Shown here: positions 7,442 through 14,196 of the stretch, in pieces
How the letters are laid out: every line of letters starts with the position of its first letter
How positions within the stretch are numbered: the stretch's first letter is position 1
From: Rhodocyclaceae bacterium
Lineage (GTDB): Bacteria > Pseudomonadota > Gammaproteobacteria > Burkholderiales > Rhodocyclaceae
Assembly (NCBI GenBank): GCA_020445665.1
Contig: JAGRGD010000176.1
Coordinates: 1-33,675, forward strand
Reading direction: 5' to 3'
Length of the DNA stretch: 33,675 nucleotides
Position numbers and translations under genes: made by a program
The notes under the pieces: model-generated
What the model saw: the letters and a program-made list of their open reading frames with translations, nothing else
Told to the model about the DNA's origin: nothing
The model's database searches: none

Positions 7442-9582
7442 CAGGCCGCCTCCGCCATCTGCTTGAGCTGGACGTAGTCGATCTTGCCGGTGCCCAGCAG
7501 GGGCAGGGCCGCCACCGAAACGATCTTGCGCGGCACCGCCAGCTCGGCGGCGCCCTGGGCCTTCGCCGCGGCCACCAGCGCCTCGCGGCCCAGCGCGGTG
7601 TCGGTGGTGAACAGCACCAGGGCTTCGCCCTTGGCCGCGTCGGCCTGGGTCGAGGCGGCGTGCTGGGCGGCCGGCGAGGCGGCGGCGGCGAGCTTCTCGA
7701 CCACCTCCAGGCTGACCATCTCGCCAGCCACCTTGGCGAAGCGCTTGACCCGCCCGACGATGCGCACGAAGCCGTCGTCGTCGATCTCGACCACGTCGCC
7801 GGTCTCGTACCAGCCCTCGCCCACCTCGGAGGCCGGCGGCTGGAGCACGCCGGGGCGGTCGGCCTTGAGGTAGCCGCTCATCAGGTTGGGCCCCGTCACG
7901 TGGAGCATGCCACCCGAGGGGATGCCCGGCACCGGCAGCAGCTGGGCGTGCATGCCGGGCAGCATCTGGCCGACGGTGCCGCGGCGGAAGGCCATCGGCG
8001 TGTTCACCGCCATCACCGGCGCGGTCTCGGTGGCGCCGTAGCCCTCGAAGATGCGGATGCCGAACTTGTCGAACCACAGCTCACGCACCGGCTCGGCCAG
8101 CTTCTCGGCCCCGGCGATGACGTAGCGCAGGCGGTGGAAGTCGTAGGGATGGGCATGCTTGGCGTAGTTGCCGAGGAAGGTCGAGGTGCCGAGCAGCACC
8201 GAGCAGCCCCGGTCGTAGGCCAGCTCCGGGATCACCCGGTAGTGCAGCGGGCTCGGGTAGAGGAATACGCTTGAGCCGGACAAGAGCGGCAGCAGCCCGC
8301 CCGCGGTGAGGCCGAAGCTGTGGAACAGGGGCAAGGCGTTCAGCACCTTGTCGTCCACCGAAAAGTCCACCACCGCGCGGATCTGGGCGATGTTGGCGAG
8401 CAGCGCGCGGTGGGACAGCACGACCCCCTTGGGCTTGCCCTCCGAGCCGGAGGTGAAGAGGATCACCGCAGCGTCCTCGGCGGAACCGATGCGGGTGGCG
8501 ATCCGCGGGAACGGCAAGGCGAGGAGCATCAGCCACAGCTTGTCGGCGAGGGTCATTGTCTCGCGCAGGTCCTCGAGGTAGACGATGCGCACGCCCTGCA
8601 GGGCGCTCAGCTTGTCGCCCAGCCGCGCCTGCTCGATGAAGGCCCGCGAGGTCAGCACGGTGCGCACCTCGGCGGCGGTGCAGGCGGCCTGCATCGCGTC
8701 GACGCCGGCCGTGTAGTTGAGCATCGCCGCGCGGCGGTTGAAGGCGGGCAGGCCGAACACCAGCGCCAGGGTCGGCGCCAGGTTGGGCAGCAGCAGGCCC
8801 ACCGCCTCGCCGTCGCCGGTCTCCCGTTCCACCAGCCGGCCGAGCGCCAGGGCCATCTTGATCACGTCGCGATAGCTGTACTCCTGCTGTTTCAGGTCCT
8901 CGACCCGCCGGCAACCGCGGCCGTGGATCGAGGCCGCGTCGAGCAGGGCCTCGAACAGGGTCGCCTCGGGCCGGCTGGCGAAGATCATCTCCTGCATGAT
9001 GCGGCGCATCGCCTCGCCGGCCTTGCGACGGCGCTCGCGGGCGCTCGGGGCCTCGGGCATCGCGATGCGGGTGGTCTCGTGGATGGTCAGCGACAGGCGA
9101 GGCAGCAGGCGCCGCGGGAAGCGTCCGCCCATGCGCGAGAAGTAGGTGCGCGCGGCGCCGTCGATCTTCACCGGCAGGATCGTCGCGCCGGTGCGTGCGG
9201 CAACGAAGGCCGGCCCGTCGTAGGTCTTCATCAGGCTGCCGGTGGTGGTGATCCGCCCCTCGGGGAAGATCACCACCGGTCGGCCGGCCTCGATCAGGCG
9301 CACCACCTTCTTCATCGCCATCGGGCTGGTGGGGTCTACCGCGAGGGTGTCCACCAGCGACAGGATCCAGCGGAACCAGCGGTTCTCGGCCACCGTGGTG
9401 TGCACCACGAAGACCGGGTCCAGCGGCAGGAACAGGCCCAGCAGCAGGCCGTCGAGGAAGGATTCGTGGTTGGCGATCACCAGCAGGCGCGACTGGGGCG
9501 GCGGCATCGTGCCGCGCACCGTGACGCGGAACAGGAGGCGGGCGATGGTGGCGAGGATGTGTTTGATCAGCTCTCGGGACAT
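7441..9582 (-). CDS. aas: Aas-like bifunctional 2-acylglycerophosphoethanolamine acyltransferase / acyl-ACP synthetase
   Basis: A 713-residue protein, close to the 719 residues of E. coli Aas, with the same order of domains. Residues 1-200 are PlsC-like, with NHESFLD (38-44) and FPEGRIT (106-112). Residues 215-713 are an adenylate-forming domain with the P-loop FTSGSEGKPKG (376-386), the EGYGATETAP motif (513-522), YETGD (592-596) and the catalytic lysine K700 in GTGKIDY. Expected reaction: activate a fatty acid with ATP, load it on ACP and re-acylate lysophospholipid at the inner membrane. It is the first gene of the five-gene minus-strand run ending with an LplT-like transporter, which mirrors the E. 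coli lplT-aas pairing. Confidence 0.9.
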   Translation of the reverse strand: MSRELIKHILATIARLLFRVTVRGTMPPPQSRLLVIANHESFLDGLLLGLFLPLDPVFVVHTTVAENRWFRWILSLVDTLAVDPTSPMAMKKVVRLIEAGRPVVIFPEGRITTTGSLMKTYDGPAFVAARTGATILPVKIDGAARTYFSRMGGRFPRRLLPRLSLTIHETTRIAMPEAPSARERRRKAGEAMRRIMQEMIFASRPEATLFEALLDAASIHGRGCRRVEDLKQQEYSYRDVIKMALALGRLVERETGDGEAVGLLLPNLAPTLALVFGLPAFNRRAAMLNYTAGVDAMQAACTAAEVRTVLTSRAFIEQARLGDKLSALQGVRIVYLEDLRETMTLADKLWLMLLALPFPRIATRIGSAEDAAVILFTSGSEGKPKGVVLSHRALLANIAQIRAVVDFSVDDKVLNALPLFHSFGLTAGGLLPLLSGSSVFLYPSPLHYRVIPELAYDRGCSVLLGTSTFLGNYAKHAHPYDFHRLRYVIAGAEKLAEPVRELWFDKFGIRIFEGYGATETAPVMAVNTPMAFRRGTVGQMLPGMHAQLLPVPGIPSGGMLHVTGPNLMSGYLKADRPGVLQPPASEVGEGWYETGDVVEIDDDGFVRIVGRVKRFAKVAGEMVSLEVVEKLAAAASPAAQHAASTQADAAKGEALVLFTTDTALGREALVAAAKAQGAAELAVPRKIVSVAALPLLGTGKIDYVQLKQMAEAA

Positions 9583-9623
9583 GGTTCGATCTCGGTCGGA
9601 ATGCGTGAGGGTCGGCGGAAGGC

Positions 9624-10385
9624 TCAGGCCTCGGGCGGCCAGTGGGCCTCGGGGCGCATCAGGTCGCGGAAGGCAGCCATCAGCCAGGACCGCATACCGA
9701 TCACCAGGGTGTAGGGGCGGCGCTGGTCGGCCGGCAGCTTCTGGTCGGCGATGTGTTGCTGGGCGAAGTCCTGCCCGATGCGGGTGAGGCGTTCGCGGAA
9801 GGCGTTGGCGAGGCCGCGGCCGATCTGGCCATTGACCACCATCAGCATCTCGGACTCGCCGTCGAAACCGCCGGCGAAGTAGTCGTCGATCACCTCGTTG
9901 CGGAAGAAGGCCATCACCGGCCCCTGAGGCCGCCAGCGGAAGCCCTTGGCGAGCTTGAGGTGATAGCGGTTGCCCGGACGCAGATCAATCAGGCCGAGCC
10001 GGTCGAGCTGCACCATCGCGCGGATGCACTCGGGCTCCGACAGCCGGTAGGTGCCGACGATCTGCTCCAGGGTCCAGTGGGACAGGCAGCAGATCGCCAC
10101 CAGCAACAGCTGCCGGTCGGCGACCACCGCCTTCTCCTGGGCCAGGGTCAGCTCGTCGAGCAGCGGCTCCTCCTCGGCGACCCGCCTCGAGAGGTCGGCG
10201 AAGTCGAGCTTCAGCACGCGGCAGATGGCGTCGACCCGTGAGAGGGGCATGTCGCCGGCCGCCGAGAACATCCGCTTGACGCTCGACTCGGCCATGCCGA
10301 GCTCGCGCGCCAGCCCGGCATAGGTGATGCCTGCGGCCTTCAGTTCGCGCTTGAGGACCGTGACGAGGTCCAGGGTGGTGCTCAT
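9624..10385 (-). CDS. XRE-family helix-turn-helix transcriptional regulator
   Basis: A 253-residue protein. Residues 8-66 form a Cro/CI-type HTH (LKRELKAAGITYAGLARELG, then ESSVKRMFSAAG). The following 190 residues are a helical domain containing a winged-helix-like stretch (LEQIVGTYRLSEPECIRAMVQLDRLGLIDLRPG), probably for ligand sensing or oligomerisation. The start at 10385 has a good Shine-Dalgarno (AAGGGGA, 6 nt upstream). Its stop is 41 nt before the aas start on the same strand, so it may be the first gene of that transcript and control it. An inverted repeat in its own upstream region suggests autoregulation. Confidence 0.85.
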   Translation of the reverse strand: MSTTLDLVTVLKRELKAAGITYAGLARELGMAESSVKRMFSAAGDMPLSRVDAICRVLKLDFADLSRRVAEEEPLLDELTLAQEKAVVADRQLLLVAICCLSHWTLEQIVGTYRLSEPECIRAMVQLDRLGLIDLRPGNRYHLKLAKGFRWRPQGPVMAFFRNEVIDDYFAGGFDGESEMLMVVNGQIGRGLANAFRERLTRIGQDFAQQHIADQKLPADQRRPYTLVIGMRSWLMAAFRDLMRPEAHWPPEA

Positions 10386-10457
10386 GGGATTCCCCTTGGC
10401 GTGGTGGCGGGGCCACTGTATGCGGACCGCCGGTAGTCAGGCGAGCCTGAAGGCGAA

Positions 10458-10487
10458 AGTATCCGCTAATGATACCGAACGTCACAA
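10458..10487 (-). promoter_or_regulatory. Candidate promoter and operator of the XRE regulator gene
   Basis: On the minus strand, TTGTGA (10487-10482) and GATACT (10463-10458) are separated by 18 nt, each matching 4 of 6 sigma-70 consensus positions. An inverted repeat GTATC-N7-GATAC (10459-10463 and 10471-10475) overlaps the -10 box and the spacer, where a repressor would block polymerase. The placement suggests autoregulation by the XRE protein; this is inference from position only. Confidence 0.4.
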
Positions 10488-10569
10488 CCCGATCGACTCT
10501 GATCATCCCGCTTGTACCTCGTGCCGCCGGGTCCGACTATGGCGCCACCTTCAACCCGAGGAGCACCGC

Positions 10570-11034
10570 ATGGAAACGCTGATTCGCCGCGACACCCGCG
10601 CCTGGCGAGCGCAAGTCTGGATTGCCTTCGGCCTCGCCGGCCTGCTTTGCCTGTCGGGCCTCGTCTGGCTGCCCGGACAGGACCTGGACCGGGCCTTCAT
10701 GGTGATGGGCTATGTCTTCAGCCTGAGTTCGGCCTTCGCCCTGGCCAAGTTCGTGCGTGACGTCGAAGAGGGCGCCCAGGACACGCCGGCCTGGCGGCTG
10801 GTGGTCTGGGGCGGATTTGCCATCGCGATGGGCATGACGGCCTGGGGCCTGTGGAAGATGGACATCAACCCGACCTGGAAGGCCTACCTCGCGGTCAGCT
10901 GGCTGTTCCTGATCTCCAGCGCCTTCACCCTCGCCAAGACCCTGCGCGACCAGTGGGAGGCCGATCGTCTCGAACGCCGCCTGCAGGCCCGCCGCAGTGG
11001 CGGGAACACCCCGGACGGGGGGATGCCGTCATGA
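10570..11034 (+). CDS. YiaA/YiaB-family inner-membrane protein
   Basis: A 154-residue membrane protein with four predicted transmembrane helices in two similar halves. Each half ends in a matching motif: GYVFSLSSAFALAKFVRD and WLFLISSAFTLAKTLRDQ. This duplicated (L/F)SSAF(A/T)LAK(F/T)xRD pattern is the hallmark of the YiaAB domain. The cellular role of the family is unknown. The start ATG 10570 has GAGGAG 6 nt upstream. The last codon overlaps the next ATG (ATGA at 11031), so it heads a coupled three-gene operon. Confidence 0.85.
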   Translation: METLIRRDTRAWRAQVWIAFGLAGLLCLSGLVWLPGQDLDRAFMVMGYVFSLSSAFALAKFVRDVEEGAQDTPAWRLVVWGGFAIAMGMTAWGLWKMDINPTWKAYLAVSWLFLISSAFTLAKTLRDQWEADRLERRLQARRSGGNTPDGGMPS

Positions 11035-11459
11035 GCCGCCGCCAGCTGCTGCGTCTCGCGCTCGCCGTGCCGCTGGCCTGGGCTGCCGGTCGGGCCGGCG
11101 CCCACGAGCCGCTGCCGGCCGCCAGCGCCGCCTCGTCCCTGTCGCTGGCGCTGCCGGTGGCCTCGCTGGCCGCCGCACCGGTGGTGATCCTGGCCGCCGG
11201 CGCCAGCCTGTCGGTGGCCGCGGTCGAGGTCTCTGCCGACGCCACGGTGTGGGTCCTCCGGCGCGCCTCCGACGGTCTCGAGGCCAGCCTGGTGTTCGCA
11301 TCCGGCGCCGCCGAGGCGGCCTCGGTGGTTGTCGGCACCGCGTTGTCGGTCACCGCGGTGTCGGCCGGCTGGATCCTGTCGGCGGCCGGCGAGGCCCTGT
11401 GCTTCGTACCGAATGCGATCGGTGAATCGCTGCTCTACGACGAGCGGATCACGCCATGA
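11031..11459 (+). CDS. Tat-signal hydrophobic protein of unknown function
   Basis: A 142-residue Ala/Ser/Val-rich protein. The N-terminus SRRQLLRLALAVPLAWAAGRAGA looks like a twin-arginine signal with an AxA-type cleavage site near residue 24. Two further hydrophobic stretches follow (about 36-66 and 98-125), so it may be membrane-associated or membrane-spanning after export. I recognise no domain. It is joined by ATGA overlaps to the YiaAB gene before it and the DUF2145 gene after it, which is the best clue to its role: it probably works with those two envelope proteins. Confidence 0.75.
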   Translation: MSRRQLLRLALAVPLAWAAGRAGAHEPLPAASAASSLSLALPVASLAAAPVVILAAGASLSVAAVEVSADATVWVLRRASDGLEASLVFASGAAEAASVVVGTALSVTAVSAGWILSAAGEALCFVPNAIGESLLYDERITP

Positions 11460-12301
11460 TCGCCCGCGCCATCTGGCTTTGCCTCGCATTCGTGCTTCCG
11501 GCCACGGCAGAGGCCGGGCAGGACTGCACGCCCCGCCGCGCCACCGTCGCCGAGTTTCGGCGCAGCCTCGAGCTGGCGGCGGAGACCGCCCGCCAGCTCG
11601 ACCGGCGCGGCGCTGAGGTGGCGGTGCTGGCGCGGGTCGGCCAGGACCTGTCCCGCCACGGCCTCCGCTACTCGCACCTGGGGCTGGTGTATCGCGACCG
11701 GACGGCCCTCGGCGGGCGCGGCGCGTGGCGGGTGGTGCACAAGCTGAATGCCTGCGGCACGGACCGGGGCACGCTCCATCGCCAGGGGCTGGCCCAGTTC
11801 TTCAGCGACGGGCTGCACCGTTTCGAGGCCGGCGTGGTGATCCTCGAACCCGGCTTCGTCGCCGGGCTGCCGGCCCACCTGGCGGACAACCGCTGGCTGC
11901 GCGCCCTGCACGAGCCCCGCTACAACATGCTCGCCTACCCGTGGGCCACGCGCTATCAGCAGAGCAACCAGTGGGGCCTAGAGACCCTCGCCCGATGGCT
12001 GGAGCCGACGGCCGGCGACCGGGCGGCAGCCCAGCGCGTACTGCGCCGGACCGGCTACCGGCCGGACACCATCCGGGTCGGCGCCATCGAGCGGCTCGGC
12101 GCCCGCCTCGGCAGCGCCCACATCGCCTTCGACGACCAGCCCTTCGCGCGCCGGATGCGTGGCCGCATCGACACCGTGACGGTCGAGTCGGTATTCCGCT
12201 GGCTCCACCGCCAGTCACTCGGCGGACCGGAATGGCGGGTGGCGCCGCCGCTCGGGACCACTTTTCAACCACTCGTCAGCAGGCTCGAAAGGACGCCTTG
12301 A
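11456..12301 (+). CDS. DUF2145 family exported protein
   Basis: A 281-residue protein with a Sec signal (residues 1-20, ATAEAGQ). The following region matches DUF2145: RYSHLGLVYRD, WRVVHKLNACGTDRGTLHRQGLAQFFSDG, then YNMLAYPWATRYQQSNQWGLETLA. The conserved SH(L/V)G, NxCGTDxxxL and NQWxLE blocks, with a cysteine and histidines, look like an active site, perhaps of the cysteine-peptidase/amidase type, but the family is uncharacterised. It is the third gene of the ATGA-coupled YiaAB operon. The stop is at 12299-12301. Confidence 0.82.
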   Translation: MIARAIWLCLAFVLPATAEAGQDCTPRRATVAEFRRSLELAAETARQLDRRGAEVAVLARVGQDLSRHGLRYSHLGLVYRDRTALGGRGAWRVVHKLNACGTDRGTLHRQGLAQFFSDGLHRFEAGVVILEPGFVAGLPAHLADNRWLRALHEPRYNMLAYPWATRYQQSNQWGLETLARWLEPTAGDRAAAQRVLRRTGYRPDTIRVGAIERLGARLGSAHIAFDDQPFARRMRGRIDTVTVESVFRWLHRQSLGGPEWRVAPPLGTTFQPLVSRLERTP

Positions 12302-12355
12302 TTCCGTAATACGCGCTGTCTAGAAAGAGAGCGTGGCAACAGCAAAGGAGACTGA

Positions 12356-12490
12356 ATGTCACGATGCATCGCGGCAGTGGTGGCTACCTTACTATCCGTA
12401 GCCAGCCTGACAGCCTGGGCAGGATGCTCGGGCGACAAGGCGGCGGATGACCGTGGCGGGATGAGTACGCCGAGCAAGCCATCAGCCTGA
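12356..12490 (+). CDS. Small (44-residue) exported peptide
   Basis: A short frame too small for usual gene callers. ATG 12356 is preceded by an excellent Shine-Dalgarno (AAAGGAG, 7 nt away). The product begins MSRCIAAVVATLLSVASLTA, a signal peptide, then WAGCSGDKAADD, and ends in a polar Ser/Pro/Lys tail. The cysteine after WAG is a poor lipobox (W at -3), so cleavage AWA|GC by signal peptidase I, or a degenerate lipoprotein site, are both possible. TTA, CTA, GTA and TCA codons are unusual for this GC-rich neighbourhood. An intrinsic terminator begins 22 nt after the stop, which supports a real transcription unit end here. Confidence 0.6.
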   Translation: MSRCIAAVVATLLSVASLTAWAGCSGDKAADDRGGMSTPSKPSA

Positions 12491-12512
12491 AGTGCCCCCA
12501 GTGGGCGAAGGA

Positions 12513-12547
12513 ATCGGGCCGGTTGAACACCGGCCCGATGTTTTTTT
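12513..12547 (+). terminator. Rho-independent terminator
   Basis: A perfect 11-bp stem (ATCGGGCCGGT, 12513-12523, paired with 12529-12539), a 5-nt loop, then after one G a run of seven T (12541-12547). It lies after the small peptide gene and before the sirtuin gene, so it closes the YiaAB-DUF2145-peptide unit and isolates the downstream gene. Confidence 0.88.
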
Positions 12548-12596
12548 GGGCGGCCGCCCCGTCGTATCCTGCCGGTTCCGAACCCGACCGACGCCG

Positions 12597-13364
12597 ATGG
12601 ACATCCCCGACGCCCTCTCCCAGCGCCTGCGCGAGGCGCAGCACATCCTGTTCTTCACCGGGGCCGGCGTCTCGGCGGAGAGCGGCATCCCAACCTTCCG
12701 CGACGCGATGTCCGGCCTGTGGTCGCGCTTCGAGGCCACCGACCTGGCCACCCCCGAGGCCTTCGCGCGCGATCCGGCGCTGGTCTGGGGCTGGTACGAG
12801 TGGCGGCGCAGGAAGGTGCTCCAGGCCGCGCCCAACCCGGCCCATCGGGCCATCGCGGGCTTTCTCCGTCACGCTGAGGTCAGCGTGATCACCCAGAACG
12901 TGGACGACCTCCACGAGCGGGCGGGCAGCCCGGTCAGCGCCCATCTCCACGGCAGCCTCCACGCCCCCCGCTGCTTCGCCTGCGGGCACCCGGCCAGCTA
13001 TCCGCCGGGCGTCCCCGAGGTGGCCGAGGGCGGCGAACGTATCGAGCCGCCGTGCTGTCACCGCTGCGGCGGCCCCTTGCGGCCCGGCGTGGTGTGGTTC
13101 GGCGAATCCCTGCCGGAGGCGGACTGGGGCGCGGCGATGGCCGCCATCGAAGACGCGGACATGGTCCTCAGCGTCGGCACCTCGTCGCTGGTCTGGCCGG
13201 CCGCCGAGATTCCGGTGTGGGCGTCGCGGCGTGGTGCCTGCGTGGTGCAGGTGAACCCCCAGCCGACCGCCCTCGACGAGATCGCGACGGTCTCCCTTCG
13301 CGGCCCTGCCGGCGCGATCCTGCCGGCGCTGCTCGAGAGCGCCTACGGGCGGTCCGGGGCGTAG
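12597..13364 (+). CDS. Sir2-family NAD-dependent protein deacylase (class III, CobB/SIRT5-like)
   Basis: A 255-residue sirtuin that removes acyl groups from protein lysines with NAD. Motifs: GAGVSAESGIPTFRDA (22-37, NAD loop), QNVDDLHERAG (100-110), catalytic H118 in HLHGS, a zinc site with C126, C129, C154 (or C153) and C157, and GVVWFGESLP (164-173). Y67 and R70 in WGWYEWRR fit the Y-x-x-R signature that binds acidic acyl groups in class III sirtuins, so desuccinylase/demalonylase activity is predicted. The start ATG 12597 follows the terminator; no clear Shine-Dalgarno. Its 3' end overlaps the convergent TerC gene by 22 bp. Confidence 0.9.
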   Translation: MDIPDALSQRLREAQHILFFTGAGVSAESGIPTFRDAMSGLWSRFEATDLATPEAFARDPALVWGWYEWRRRKVLQAAPNPAHRAIAGFLRHAEVSVITQNVDDLHERAGSPVSAHLHGSLHAPRCFACGHPASYPPGVPEVAEGGERIEPPCCHRCGGPLRPGVVWFGESLPEADWGAAMAAIEDADMVLSVGTSSLVWPAAEIPVWASRRGACVVQVNPQPTALDEIATVSLRGPAGAILPALLESAYGRSGA

Positions 13365-14098
13365 GGCTCCCGCAGGTCCACCGGCGCCGCGGCCCGATGC
13401 CGCATGCGCAGGTTCAGCATTTCGACCACCACCGAGAAGGCCATCGCAAAGTAGATGTAGCCCTTCGGCACGTGGTGGCCGAAGCCGTCCGCGATCAGCA
13501 CCACGCCCACCACCAGCAGGAAGGACAGGGCCAGCATCTTGACCGTCGGGTGACGGGAGACGAAGTCGCCGATCGGGCCGGCGAACACCATCATCAGGGC
13601 CACCGACACCACCACCGCAGCGATCATCACGCCGAGGTGGTTGACCATGCCGATGGCGGTGATGATGGAATCGAGCGAGAACACCATGTCGATCACGATG
13701 ATCTGGGCAATAACCGCCGCGAAGGTGGCGCTCACCGCCCGCGAGGCCTCGCCGGCCTCCCCCTCCAGCAGCTGATGGACCTCCTTGGTGCTCTTCCAGA
13801 CCAGAAACAGGCCGCCGAGGATCAGGATCAGGTCGCGGCCCGAGATCCCCTGGTCGATCCACGGCAGCACGAACAGGGGGGCCGTCAGGCCCGCCAGCCA
13901 GGACAGCGCCGCCAGCAGCCCGATGCGCATGAACATGGCCAGGAACAGGCCGATCCGCCGCGCCAGGGCCCGCTGTTGGGGTGGCAGCTTGTCCACCAGG
14001 ATGCTGATGAAGATGATGTTGTCGATCCCGAGCACCAGTTCGAGGGCGGTCAGGGTCAGGAAGGCAACGATCAGCTGCGGGTCGGTCAGGAATTCCAC
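13343..14098 (-). CDS. TerC-family integral membrane protein
   Basis: A 251-residue polytopic protein with about seven helices. It has the TerC signatures ELVLGIDNIIFISILV (20-35, with E20, D26, N27 in the membrane) and IDMVFSLDSIITAIGM (136-151, with D137 and D143). Acidic residues within helices fit metal-ion transport; TerC relatives have been linked to manganese efflux and tellurite resistance. The length and C-terminal region resemble the YgdQ-like members without CBS domains. Convergent with the sirtuin gene, with a 22-bp overlap of the two 3' ends. Confidence 0.87.
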   Translation of the reverse strand: MEFLTDPQLIVAFLTLTALELVLGIDNIIFISILVDKLPPQQRALARRIGLFLAMFMRIGLLAALSWLAGLTAPLFVLPWIDQGISGRDLILILGGLFLVWKSTKEVHQLLEGEAGEASRAVSATFAAVIAQIIVIDMVFSLDSIITAIGMVNHLGVMIAAVVVSVALMMVFAGPIGDFVSRHPTVKMLALSFLLVVGVVLIADGFGHHVPKGYIYFAMAFSVVVEMLNLRMRHRAAAPVDLREPYAPDRP

Positions 14099-14196
14099 GT
14101 GTCACTTCGGCGCGAGTTGGCGATGCGGAATGCTAGTTGATGGCGTGGCCCCTGCTGGCCTGTTCGGTGACAGGGCGTAACCGCCCGGGCGAGGCC

